A DNA stretch of 64,000 nucleotides from Tupaia tana (lineage: Eukaryota; Chordata; Mammalia; Scandentia; Tupaiidae), in assembly GCA_026018925.1 (NCBI GenBank), contig JAKSZU010000002.1, positions 10,909,662 to 10,973,661 on the forward strand, read 5' to 3'. Below the pieces are notes generated by a model. It saw only the letters and a program-made list of their open reading frames with translations, was not told the origin of the DNA and did not search any database. The position numbers were made by a program, and so were the translations under genes. Positions 54,427 through 64,000 of this stretch are shown one piece after another (the stretch's first letter is position 1; the number at the start of each line of letters is the position of its first letter).

Positions 54427-54932
54427 AACCAAAACTGCCCCTATCAGCATTCTTTCCAACCAGGAAATATCACCTACGTCTATGCCATGGATTTCTTCTA
54501 GTCTCTCTGGGAGCTTCACTCTCCTAACCGCAGCCATATAGACATGCCTACTTCCCCCTCTCACTGTCCATCCCTCACCATACCAAAATGCCAAAATATT
54601 TTGCTCAGTGGTTTCAGTTTCGGTTTTAATGCATCTGTTGTTATTTTGTGCCTTTAAAGATTTTCTTTGGTTGTTATAAGTGCATATTTAAGTAAAAGAT
54701 TTGGAAGGCTGGAGACAATATTTGACTGAGTATTCTTCAGTTTAACGGTGGAGACTTCTAAGAAGAAAATTTCACTTGCAAGCTGGCCAGCTACCTGCAG
54801 CCAAAAAAACATCACTGGGACTCACTGGGGCCATGCTGCCTGGCACCTTCCAGGATTCCTCACATTTGTAACCTAATGGCCCCAAACATTATTTAGATAA
54901 GTTAATAAGATGTTTTAAAAAAAATATGAGGG
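54427..54932. other. No recognised gene or repeat
   Basis: About 500 bp, unclassified. Confidence 0.4.
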
Positions 54933-55190
54933 AGGGAACCAGCAGTTAGCGCAATGACTTTGTTGCTGGACTCCCACGTAGTCGACCGTGGTTCGCGTCC
55001 CGGACCCAGTGGCTTAAAACTCACACCGGGCGCGTGTGCGTGCGTGCCCAAGATCCCAAGAGGAGAATGGAGGAGAAGGGATTGCGGCGTGACCATCCCC
55101 TCTGGGGGGTGATTTCTCGTTTTCTGTCTCTATGTCTCTCTCTGTCTGTCTGGCGAGCACACGCACCCTATAGCGAAAACCTCTCCAAAA
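54933..55190 (+). mobile_element. SINE-A, young copy, sense, with TSD
   Basis: Full-length: GGAACCAGCAGTTAGCG head, A box TAGCGCAATGA (last base off), B box GGTTCGCGTCC, body 'gaggagaatggaggagaagg', 'ccctctggggggtgatttctcg', 'cctatagcgaaaacctctcc' and a short A tail. The TSD AAAAATATGAGGG lies at 54920-54932 and 55191-55203. The B box carries A-to-C at the invariant position 58, shared with the 60812 copy. Confidence 0.94.
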
Positions 55191-55203
55191 AAAAATATGA
55201 GGG

Positions 55204-56440
55204 GAAAAAAAAAAGCAAAATGAGGTCACTAAAAATTTAGCACATTTTAAAGTCCAATGAGTAACTTTGATAAACTTAGTCACATTGTTTTCCCTTTGTA
55301 TTTCAGAGGGTCCTAACAGCAAACACACAGATCATTTATCCCCAAAGCCCTCAGACATTGCTGTTCCAGAGAAAGGAAAGCAAAGACCACATCTTGGAGA
55401 AGGAGCTGGTGACATAGGAAGGTCTCTGGAAGACAGAAGAGTCGCGTCTTTCATTTTGGAGGGAGATGGACAGAACAAGCGAGGACTGGCTGAGGGCTTA
55501 GAATGGAATACTTTTCCTAGTTTCCTTTCTGGTGTGACGCTCTGCCAAGTAGCAGCTTCTTAGAAAATGTCCAAGAGCGAAGCTCAAGGGGGTCTCCAAG
55601 CAGTGGGACTTTTGATTGCCTCTTCTGTTTCAGATGAGGAAACATCAGGCCCATTTAGAAGAGGTGAGCCACATGGCATGTAGAGAAACAAGCGAACAGA
55701 GCGAGTCTGAGTGAGGCCACTATTGTCCACAGAGAAACCTTCCCTGCAAAGATGCCTCGGCTGCCTGTAAATGGGGAGAAGGCCACTGAAGGCCACTGGA
55801 GCATGGCCAGCTTCCCGTACCATGGGAAGGACCCTGCCCAGAAGAGATGGTGGACAGCCCACTCCTGGGGTGCAGCTGCCCCTGTATCCTGGATAACAGG
55901 CTGATGTGACCATCCAGGGGCCACTCGGCTGAGGAGGGCCAGGGTGGGATCTCTGCAGTCCAAGTGTAGATGGGATGGCTGTGGGCAGAGCCATGGAAGA
56001 GGTGTCAGCCCAGGCCTGGCAGATGTATCCATCACAGAAATGACCCTGCCGTCACAGAATTCTTACTCCCACATCTTGTCAGACCACCAGCACAGGCTGT
56101 GCTCAGACAAGGATGGACAGGGGAAGGGAAAGGAGCCCTTCCGAAGGAAGCCCCTCCGTCTGGGGCTCAGCTCTGCCCAGCTGAGAGAGAAAAAAGGCTG
56201 CAAATTGTGACCAATGTCCAAGAGAATGACAATACTTGATTCAACTGGATATTACCAAAAAGAGTCTAAGTTTTAAACCAGAAGTGCTTAAAAATTACTT
56301 GATGGGGTTAAATTTAGTTCTGCCACCAAGAGAAAATGGCAGCTTATCAAAGTAAAGTTCTAGAAAGTGAAGTGAGTTTACATATGCAATGGTGGATTCC
56401 AGCTTAAACTCATTACATACACGTGAGCACATGGAGGAGT
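55204..56440. other. No recognised gene or repeat
   Basis: About 1.2 kb. A pyrimidine tract plus AG lies at 55288-55305 before a 98-codon frame. With no donor and no domain I do not call an exon. 55584-56035 has two overlapping minus-strand frames of over 120 codons, also without domains. Confidence 0.4.
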
Positions 56441-57365
56441 CTGACCCGGCGAGGCCCCAGGATCTGTCTGAGCCCCCCGACCTTTGAGCTCTGCTTCCGG
56501 TCAGATCAACATGCTGGCAAGGCCACTGTTGTGCACCCCCTGACCTTGAAACAAAGCTTGGGTCAATTAGTATGTCAGCAACTGCTTGCTATTTGCTTCA
56601 GAAAACTGGTAACCTTGCTGGGAAGCGACCCCCCTCTGACTCCCCAATTTACTACTATAAAAGAATTACATAGCTCTCTTATACATCCTGAGTATATGAT
56701 AAAATATTCCAGGAACTCCCCCGACCGCTCCCCTTTGCTATAATCACCTACTATTAATTACAATGCTTTATCTCCATGGTCACAGTAGAGGGTGGGCTGA
56801 AGTTCTATCTAGGCAGAAATGGTCTTGACCTTTGGAAGGCCCTTCAAAATACATTTAAGGTAAACTTAATCCTTTCTTTATGTAAAATAGGATTAGGCCA
56901 AAACTGGCCCAGGACACCTCCGCCCTCACCAAGCGAAATAGATAAATATTTTAGGACTCCTCAAATCAAGTTTTGGATCCCTGTAAAACTATGTAAGTAT
57001 CATTCTTTATTAAGATCCAGAGGAACTAATATCTATTCTTGAGATTTTCTTTTCTCAGAGCCATTCCTGGTAATCACAAAATGGCTGCTGCGCAGCATCA
57101 GCTGATAATCATCTCTGCTTACCGGAACCGCCTTCCCAAAACTGCATTCTATGGAGACCCACCTACAATTCCATGGAGACCCACCTACAAATGCGGAACT
57201 GCACGAGACCCACCCTTAATCCAACCCTGAACTGCACGAGACCCACCCTTAATCCAACCCTGAATAGAATCTATGTTCCCTTTTGTTAAAACCTGTATGA
57301 GCTGATAATTGAAGCATGTAACACATTTTCAATAAAAAGGCACGATGATTCCTAGCAGTTGTCAC
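56441..57365 (+). mobile_element. Probable retroviral LTR or LTR-proximal region with internal tandem repeats
   Basis: The right part has enhancer-like direct repeats (two 22-bp units at 57146-57189, two perfect 33-bp units at 57197-57262), then 'acctgtatgagctgataattg' and AATAAA at 57331-57336, an arrangement typical of a U3-R region. No retroviral protein frame was recognised upstream. The left boundary is a guess. Confidence 0.4.
57146..57262 (+). repeat. Two adjacent short tandem duplications (22 bp x2, 33 bp x2)
   Basis: Units 57146-57167/57168-57189 differ at one base. Units 57197-57229/57230-57262 are identical. All four contain GAGACCCACC, so the 33-bp unit may itself derive from the 22-bp one. 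Confidence 0.95.
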
Positions 57366-57497
57366 TCCCCAGAGAGTGTTCTCTGGGGGGTGTCCGGCAT
57401 AGGACGTGCGTGAAAAGGCACCGAGGCCTGTGTCTTCTGTTCACCTGCGCCGCCTCCGTCGAGATAACCCACCCACGCTGAGGCTGGTCCCTGGCAA

Positions 57498-57498
57498 G

Positions 57499-57529
<31 letters not shown>

Positions 57530-57534
57530 ACACA
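57498..57534. repeat. (CA)n microsatellite
   Basis: About 18 CA units with one CATA interruption. Confidence 0.95.
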
Positions 57535-58100
57535 GAGTCATGCATAATATTGCAGGCAAGCTTCTTGATTTCTGCGTACAGTACAATTCAGAAAACAACT
57601 GAGCTTTCCGGGACGAATGGTCCATTTTAGCTCTCCAGTCTGGCCAAATGAGTACAGGTAGACTGCTACCTTCAAAAGCTGACTGTGGCAGGTTGGGTAA
57701 CTTTGGAGCTTGTTTTTCCACTTCAGATATTTTCAAACCTCAGAATATTAACTTGTTAGAAGATGCTATTTTTAAAGGAGATCTGTTCTTCAAAAAGCCC
57801 TGTCAATGAGCAAATTACTCAGGAAGGGGGTGAGCCACGGACACCTGCAACATCTTAACTCTTCTTTTTCTCTGACTCCCACATCTTGTTTCTCTTACTC
57901 CCTCATCTTGTCAGGCAAAATTGCCCCTTCATTTTGCCCACATAACCTTACAGCACTAGAGTTCACATACCACCACCTCTTGTGTAGATTTCTGGGATAG
58001 CCTTCTCTCTGACTGGCTTCTGTTAGGTGCTCTTTCATGTAGTAGGCATAATTAACTTTATTTTTAAAGGCAAATATGAGTAAAGTACTTTCTTGTTTGT
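57535..58100. other. No recognised gene or repeat
   Basis: About 560 bp. The part after 57860 is pyrimidine-rich and may be an L2 trace. Not certain. Confidence 0.35.
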
Positions 58101-58390
58101 TTGTTTTTGTTTTGTTTTAAGATAGGGTCTCCCAGTGTGATGACCCTCCTGAATCAGCCTTTTGGCTGGGACTACAAGGTATTGGCTTTCTTTTCAGATA
58201 GGGTCTTGCTATGTAGCCCAAGCCTGCTTTGAACTTGCCACCCTTCTGCTCAGCTTCTCTAAGTTGCTGGGAGTACAGGCACATGCTACTGTGGCCAGCC
58301 TTTAGACTGGACCAGGATTCAAACCCAGGTCTCCCATGTAGTCCCTACCTGCAGAACACAGTGTCTTGGCAGTGTGCACCACCATGGCGG
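58101..58390 (-). mobile_element. SINE-D: tRNA-like head plus 7SL-derived body, with a second 7SL piece, antisense
   Basis: From the right on the minus strand: a tRNA-like part with B-box-like 'gggtttgaatcctgg' (about 58315-58330), then 'ggctggccacagtagcatgtgcctgtactcccagcaacttagagaagctgag' and 'gggctacatagcaagaccctatct' (7SL-like, to 58196). Another 7SL-like antisense piece follows at 58118-58183 ('gatagggtctcccag...cctcctgaatcagcc'). The order matches 10358-10525. Confidence 0.68.
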
Positions 58391-58419
58391 GCCAAGACAG
58401 TTTTTTTTTATTTAGAACC

Positions 58420-58600
58420 CCCCAGTGGCTTGCCATTGTTTCTCTAATTCAGCTCGGAATCTCTGGGAGAGCATGTAAGGCCCCGCGAAGTGCACTCTCT
58501 CTCCCAGCTGCAGCTCATGGCCATAGTCTGGCCATTCTGGCCAAGAGTCTCAGGCTCTAGTTTCTATTGTTCACTTATTTTTACTCTCTCAAATTCCTGG
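58420..58600 (+). mobile_element. L2 fragment, sense
   Basis: 'ccccccagtggcttgccattgtttctctaattcagctcggaatc' resembles the L2 block 'ccagtggcttcccatctcactcagagtaaa', followed by 'aaggccccgcgaagtg'. Diverged. Confidence 0.5.
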
Positions 58601-58650
58601 TTTAGCAGATTGAACTCCCAAACATTCTACGTTATAGCAACTTTTTTTCT

Positions 58651-58985
58651 TAAGTTTATTTTTATTCATGATAGAGAACAAATACGCATGAGAGACAGAG
58701 AGAGAAAGAAAGACAGAGAGACATAGTCCTAAGTTTATTTTTATTCATGATAGAGAACAAGTACATGGATATGTGAGAGAGACAGAGAGAGAAAGAGAGA
58801 GAGGAACACAGAGGGATATGTTCTTACCACTCTGGAGTGCTCTTCCTGCAGACCTCTAGCTAATGAGGACCTTGGGCAAGTGGCCCTGCACATTTCAGGT
58901 CACCCAAGGGGATCCAAACCCGTGGTCAGTCAGTGTTTTCTAACACTGCACTTCTGTTTGCTACTGGCAGTGCCATTAGACTGGG
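58651..58985 (-). mobile_element. SINE-B, antisense, with duplicated 3' tail
   Basis: The element end 'taagtttatttttattcatgatagagaacaa' plus GA-rich tract occurs twice, at 58651 and 58730 (79 bp apart). The body and tRNA-like head follow ('gaggaccttgggcaagtggccctgcac', 'ggggatccaaacccgtggtcag', 'aacactgcacttctg'). The second tail belongs to the element; the first is a tandem copy. Confidence 0.65.
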
Positions 58986-60241
58986 CCAAACCAAATTCTT
59001 AACAAGTCGCCAGTCTTAGGGCTGGGGATATATATTCCTTCTGTTTCTTGACACAATCTGACTTACCATTAAAAATAAACTGGTTTCCCATCCAGCTCAA
59101 CTTGAAGCATGAATTAAAAATAGGTACATTGGTTTAAACTGCTCATGTTTTAGAAGTGCGTCATGTACATTTTGGCCACATAAGAGAGGTTTCACATTTC
59201 CATTACCCTGAATGATAAACTCCATCCACAAAAGGAAAGTGAGTTTACTATGGTATGTTCATACATTAAAGGATATTGTTTTCAGAATGCAATTTCTTTC
59301 TGAGATCACTTTAATCAAAAGAATAATTGCATTATTCACGAGCCGTGCTCTATTAATTGGAAGTGTTGGTCAATTGTCACATAACATCACACCACCTTTC
59401 AATAAAAAGAAAAGCGTTTTCCTTTGCTGGTCTTTCAACAGCAATTACCACCTCTCAGTCCAGTGACTTACAACACAGCAGCAAAGTTAATCATCTAAAA
59501 CTAGAAATCATCTTTGAAAAGTCAACCAGTGGAAACATTTTTCTAAAATAATAACAGCTGGAGGGGTTATTTTGGAGGAATTCATAAGTGCCTCTGCAAT
59601 AGGAATTGGATAAAGGTCATATTTTTAATTATGGTGGGTACAAATTTTACAAACCACAGAGTGTCTTTATTGGTACATAAAATGATCAGAGGTGGAGCTT
59701 GGGGACCTGTGAAATAATAGACCTGAGAGTAATTCCTCAGACTGTACAGAGAAGCAGAAGCTAAACAAAATCTCACTAGGAAGGTGACATGATAGTCTAA
59801 GGTACTCATCAAACAATATTTTAGGATCAAATGAAAGATGTGAATGTCATTTCAGGAGCTGTTGTTTAAGTGGCCTCTATTCCAGTCCTTCAGTTTTCCA
59901 GATCTTGCACATGAAACATTCTGTGTGTAGCCAGGCAGGCTTTTACTCATGAATTCCTTCTGTTCAGAAGATGTTGAACCCACTTCGGAGCACACAAAGA
60001 GAGATGCAGAGGTGTGTCCCTGGAACCCCAGGGCATGCACAGCAGCTGCCCTATAGCACATGCTAAAACATATATATTGAACTCAACAGACATATGTAAT
60101 GTATTTTCAGATCCCCTACATTGTGCTAGGCTGAAGAGAAAATAAGAAAAGAAAAAAAGAAAGAGAAGAGAAAAGAAAAGAAACAAAAAGAAAAGACACT
60201 CCTCCCCATATAGGACCACTATAGTGGGAGATGTAATTATA
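58986..60241. other. No recognised gene or repeat
   Basis: About 1.25 kb, AT-rich. A purine-rich tract lies at 60134-60195. No exon was supported. Confidence 0.4.
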
Positions 60242-60311
60242 TTGGGTTGTCAGAAAAGTCATGGCATATTTTTCTACACAAAAATGAGTCATGACTTTTC
60301 CCACCACCCAA
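60242..60311. mobile_element. Palindromic mariner-type MITE, copy 3
   Basis: 70 bp, from TTGGGTTGTCAGAAAAGTCA to TGACTTTTCCCACCACCCAA, with TA at 60240-60241 and 60312-60313. This is the best-preserved hairpin of the three: about 30 bp of each arm pair with few mismatches. Confidence 0.88.
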
Positions 60312-60313
60312 TA

Positions 60314-60811
60314 CATAATTAATTTTGAACAATTGTGAGATAGCATAAATGTTACCAGTGCCCAGAAAAGGTTTCATCTCAGTCCCCTGGGAGGCGAGGT
60401 GACATCCCCAGGAGCTGGGTGAACACGGTGCCACAGCAGAAGCAGCACTGACACACCTGACAGATCCAGAGCTCAGCGTAGCTGGTGCCTCCAATTTAAA
60501 TTTCTCAGACAGTCACAATCGAGGAGAATGGAGAGACCAGCAGTTACGAGGAGGGGAGGACAATGGTGTGGAGGCCGAGCCTGCCCTCTCCCTGCGTTAC
60601 CATTCGCGGGAAGGCAGGCTTACTGCTGCAGATAGAGAACAGTGTTAGGTGTGGGGCAAGCAGAAGGCACCAGAGATGGGGCACTGGGGCTGTGGGTGAG
60701 GATGGACAGGACAGGACTCCTACTGGGCAAGGGTGGGGGTAAGGGAGAAGGTGTCCTGAAGGACCACGAGGAAGTCTGGCCCAAAAGCAGATAGAATAAT
60801 GCTTTGTGAGG
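60314..60811. other. No recognised gene or repeat
   Basis: About 500 bp, unclassified. 'gagaccagcagttacgagg' at 60534 looks like a bare SINE-A head but nothing of the element follows. Confidence 0.4.
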
Positions 60812-61078
60812 CTTTTTTTTTTTTTTTTTTTTGAGAGGTTTTTGCTATAGGGCGCGTGCGCTCGCCAGACAGACAGAGAAAGAGAGATAGAAAGCGAGAA
60901 ATCACCCCCCAGGGGGGATGGCCACGCCGCAATCCCTTCTCCTCCATTCTCCTCTCGGGATCTTGGGCACGCACGCACACGCACCTGGCGTGAGTTTAAG
61001 TCACCGGGTCCGGGACGCGAACCGCGGTCGACTACGTGGGAGTCCAGCGACATAGCCATTACGCTAACTGCTGGTCCC
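60812..61078 (-). mobile_element. SINE-A, young copy, antisense
   Basis: Near-intact: T tail, 'gagaggtttttgctatagggcgcgtgcgctcgccag', 'gagaaatcaccccccagggggg', 'ctcctctcgggatcttgggcacgcacgcacacgcacc', 'ggtccgggacgcgaaccgcggtcgactacgtggg', 'attacgctaactgctggtcc'. Flanking TTGTGAGG (60804-60811 and 61079-61086) gives the TSD. CpGs are almost all kept, among the youngest here. Confidence 0.94.
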
Positions 61079-61084
61079 TTGTGA

Positions 61085-61255
61085 GGTTTTTGAGTCAGAT
61101 GGGCCTGAGGTCAGATTCCAGCTTCATCCTTGGCAAGTTACGAATGGTTTTTCTAGGCTACTATTTCATCTAGAATGAGGGGATGATCAAAGGCCTGATT
61201 ACTATAGAAAATTACTCAGGTTCTAAGTATGGATAATGAGCTACTGGATGGTGAG
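61085..61255 (-). repeat. MIR SINE, antisense
   Basis: 'tttttgagtcagatgggcctgaggtcagattccagcttcatccttggcaagttacgaatggtttttctaggctactatttcatctagaatgaggggatgatcaa' follows antisense MIR order. Confidence 0.78.
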
Positions 61256-62239
61256 TCTGGATGGTGATCTGTTAATTAAATCCATGTGGTTATTGAGCTC
61301 ATATAAGCCAGTGTTCAGGTAGAGAAGGGTATCAATATAATGACTTTTCTTAGAGTTGTAACAACTCATTGAGAAGATATATGAGAATGGCAATCCCTAG
61401 GACATAGTGAGGCCTCGAAAGTATTGTGACTGCTGCTGCTAGGACTAGCACTGCCACTGCTCAGTTACTACCATCACGGTTTTCATTAGTTAGAGGGTTA
61501 GTGAAGAGGGCCACTGCTCTGCTAGGCTGAGGTGGTTTGGTCTTGATTCAAGTAGTGAGCATTGCTGAGCTTGTGAAGTGCAGTCGTAGAACCGTAACAA
61601 TGGTTGGAAGCCTGCTTTGGCTGCAGTACATGGATGAGCTGGTGGGCAAAGTGGAAGAGTTGGAAAATCTGAGAGCTACTGCAGTGACTCAGTGAGCATA
61701 AGGGCCAGGGCTTCTAATGGTGGTGATGAAGCTTGAGAAGCAGGGGCAATTCTAAAGAGCATTTCAGAGGAAAAGCAAAGGATAAAATAAAAGTAAAAGG
61801 TGATTTCTGTGAAGATCAAAAACAAATGGCTGAAGATTTTCAAGGAAAACCTGGTGATCTGGCAAGGTTGGCATGGCCATTTTTTAAATAAAGCTTAGCC
61901 AAGAAAGAAGAAACGAGTCCTAACAAGTGGCCCAGGGACCACGACTTGTCTGGGCATCTCCCTATGTCCTGGGCCAGCCCTCTGCCTTGGCTGCCCACAC
62001 TCCTCTCCCTAGCCTGGACTGCTGGGCTGTGGCCTCAGGCCTCAGACCTGCCTCTGCTCTGGCTCCCTCCCTTCCTGATCTCATCCACTCTCTCTACTTG
62101 GAAAGATGACCTGTTTGCTGAGGCTGGCATGTCCTGACTGGGTTTGAACATCTCATTGGAATGTTCATCTGTCTTTTCCTCATTTCTGCTTCCAGGTTGG
62201 ATCTCAGTGTATTGATTTTGTATTGATTTTTTTTTTTTA
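61256..62239. other. No recognised gene or repeat
   Basis: About 980 bp, unclassified. Short frames at 61927-62137 have no domain. Confidence 0.4.
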
Positions 62240-62871
62240 ACCCCAAACCTGTTCTTCCCTATCTAAATGACTGAAGCTCTCAATCTCCCGGTGACTCATG
62301 TCAAAGTCCTTGTGTCACCTTTGGTCCCTCTCTCATGCCATATCCAGTCCTTCTCTCTGATCTCTGTCTAGAAGTAGTAGCTTCTCTTTGACCTCCTCTG
62401 GCAGCTCTGAGGGCAGCCACTTCATGGCTAATCTGGATTATGGCAAGAGACTTTGGTTCAGTCTTCTACATTCCATCTAAGACTGCTCTCAACACAGTGG
62501 CCCCCTGAGGCAGACATAACTGTAGCTTAGAACCCCTCAATTCTGTGACCTCATCTGAAGTAAAAGCTGGGACTGCTCACAGGCCCACGGCCCTCTGAGC
62601 CTAGTGCCCTGCCACTTCTCTCCATCTGTCTCCCAAACCTCTCCTCCCCACCCCTTCTTCTCTGGCCAGTCCACTGCTGTTTGCTCACCACTCACAGGGC
62701 TGGCTTCTCCCTAAGGCATTTGCATGTACTTCCCTCCCCAGATGTCGACATGGCTGCTCTTTCTACCAGCAGTTCCTTTGGATCTACCCTCACCTATTGT
62801 CTACCACAGAGACCTTCCTGGACAAGTGCATGAAAGGATAGGGTACCTGCCCTAGCCTCTATGACATGCTT

Positions 62872-62916
<45 letters not shown>

Positions 62917-63085
62917 CCCCCCACAGCAAGTACTACCTCATTTAGTGTATGTTTGCTTCTTTATTAACCTGTTGTCCATTTTCACTGCCTATGTGTGAGT
63001 TCTGTGAGGCAGACACATTGCATTGTTCACAGCTACTCATCAAGGACAGTGTATAACAGATAAGTATTGAATAAACGTGTGGCAC
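62240..63085 (+). mobile_element. L2 3' region, sense, interrupted by a 44-T run
   Basis: 'atgactgaagctctcaatctccc', 'ggattatggcaagagac', 'cctctgagcctagtgccctgcc', 'gctggcttctccctaaggcatttgcatgtacttccctccccagatgtcgacatgg', 'tgcctatgtgtgagttctgtgaggcagacacattgcattgttcacagct' and 'cagataagtattgaataaacg' follow L2 3'-end order closely. L2 is an extinct CR1-like LINE. Confidence 0.75.
62873..62916. repeat. Poly(T) run, 44 residues
   Basis: Uninterrupted T run followed by six C. It lies inside the L2 fragment, where L2 has no such run. Confidence 0.95.
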
Positions 63086-63109
63086 AACTGAATGTCTTTA
63101 AGATATATG

Positions 63110-63141
<32 letters not shown>

Positions 63142-64000
63142 ATGTAAAGTACTATATTTCTATGTGAACGCATAATGAAAGAGTTGCACAGAGGGAAAAT
63201 TGAAAATGTTACTGTTGGCCAAAAAAAGAAAGCCAAAAGAAGTGGAAAAAAAAGGGCTTTTAAAATATGCAAGTAATAAGAGTTCTAAGAAAGAAAAAAA
63301 AAAAAAAAGAGTTCTAAGAAGGGACACGCTGCTTTGCAATGAAACTTAATCGGACAGCAGCTCTTTGGTGAATGCTATCCTGGAGGGCAGATGGCCATTC
63401 TGCCCATTAAGTGCCGCGCGCATCCACTCACCCACTCTAATTCACTTCAGTAGCTTCCACAGCGACTGTAATGGAGGTGAGGTTTTGTTGTTTCTGGGGC
63501 GAATGGTGTTTTTATTTGCTTATTTGTCTTAAAAGTACAGGACTCAGTTGGTTAGTGGCAGGCAGTAACACTCAGAGGTGGTGAGGGAAGCTGTCTCAAG
63601 ACTCTGGAGAGTTAAATCTGAGCTCCACCAAACACCCAGCTGTGAAGAATCCAGCAGGAACTCCACCAGATACACACTTTTCAGAGAAATACAGACACAG
63701 CTTCTCCTCACAGTTTAAATTCTCAGGTAGAGACAATCAGAGCAAAAGAAATAGAGGGTTGTACTGTTAGAGGAAAGAGGTGTAGAAATAGCACTTCAGT
63801 CCAGAATGTTAGATTTGCTCCAACCGTCAACATCAGGCTAAGAGGTTCTGTTCAGCCTTTCTAAATGGCCAGGTTAGTGACTGAGTAGGGCATATCTGTT
63901 TAAATAATTGTCACTTTATTTATAGTTATGACTTCTTAGAGCTTATGTCCTTTAAAATACAGCCTCATACTAAAGCCAGATTGGGGGGAAAAAAAAAAAA
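63086..64000. other. No recognised gene; contains (TG)n
   Basis: About 900 bp to the window end. (TG)n lies at 63109-63144, an A-run at 63294-63308 and a terminal A-run at 63991-64000. 'aagagttctaagaa' occurs on both sides of the 63294 A-run (63278 and 63307), a small local duplication. Confidence 0.45.

Noticed and set aside
55264-55566. Possible exon: pyrimidine tract and AG at 55288-55305 followed by a 98-codon frame
   Set aside because: No donor site, homologous domain or further exon was seen. Such signals are common by chance.
56776-57042. Retroviral Env- or Gag-like frame in 56441-57042
   Set aside because: I looked for conserved retroviral motifs (zinc knuckle, protease DTG, RT YxDD) and saw none.
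60534-60552. SINE-A head at 60534 (gagaccagcagttacgagg)
   Set aside because: Only about 12-15 bases match and nothing of the element follows; chance or a scar cannot be told apart.
24355-64000. CRISPR-like or other regularly spaced repeats
   Set aside because: Repeats are dispersed SINEs with TSDs and irregular spacing. This is a mammalian locus and no CRISPR array is present.

Overview
This is 64 kb of non-coding nuclear DNA from a placental mammal. I found no protein-coding gene, exon set or intact RNA gene. The open frames are short (about 206 codons at most) and the longer ones mostly run through transposable elements. What the window holds is interspersed repeats of several ages: MIR and L2 relics, old L1 fragments, MaLR/ERVL-type LTRs, possible retroviral LTRs, small mariner-type palindromic DNA elements, and several tRNA-derived SINE families. 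It could be intergenic or lie in a large intron; the sequence does not decide.

Lineage. The commonest repeat (called SINE-A here) is about 260 bp. It has a tRNA-like head with good pol III A and B boxes, a body unrelated to tRNA, a pyrimidine-rich tract and a poly(A) tail. Several copies keep their CpGs and have near-perfect target-site duplications, so the family was recently active. SINE-B is a second tRNA-headed family, and SINE-C is a short relative of A. There are also a few 7SL-RNA-derived segments, two of them fused to a tRNA-like head (SINE-D). 7SL SINEs are known only from Euarchontoglires. Alu, rodent B1/B2/ID and the rabbit C-repeat are not seen, and 7SL elements are too sparse for a tree shrew. 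By elimination a colugo (Dermoptera) is my best guess, at low confidence.

Layout. 0-0.65 kb: end of a MaLR LTR, then a MIR split by a 75-bp mariner MITE. 1.6-2.2 kb: SINE-A copies. 3.4-3.8 kb: MaLR LTR. 5.5-8.1 kb: a patchwork of L1 pieces, with two L1 3' ends in tandem. 8.1-13.4 kb: LTRs, SINE-A/B/D, and a mariner-like element interrupted by a young SINE-A. 14.4-19.7 kb: old L1, SINE-A and SINE-B clusters, second MITE, antisense LTR. 20.1-20.6 kb: retroviral-type LTR, then a 3'-truncated U6 snRNA retropseudogene. 21.4-31.1 kb: SINE-rich with MIR and L2. 31.1-37 kb: L1 3'UTR, MIR, an LTR and a 69-bp alternating purine/pyrimidine tract. 37-54 kb: SINEs separated by long stretches without recognised repeats, and an MLT1-type LTR. 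54-61 kb: young SINE-A copies, an LTR-like region with internal tandem repeats, SINE-D, third MITE. 62.2-63.1 kb: L2 3' end with a 44-T run.

The annotation is therefore mainly a record of insertion history: MIR and L2 first, then old L1 and LTRs, then mariner-type elements, then SINEs, with nesting that gives relative ages. Family names come from memory of consensus sequences without a database search; edges of old repeats are good to about 20-50 bp.
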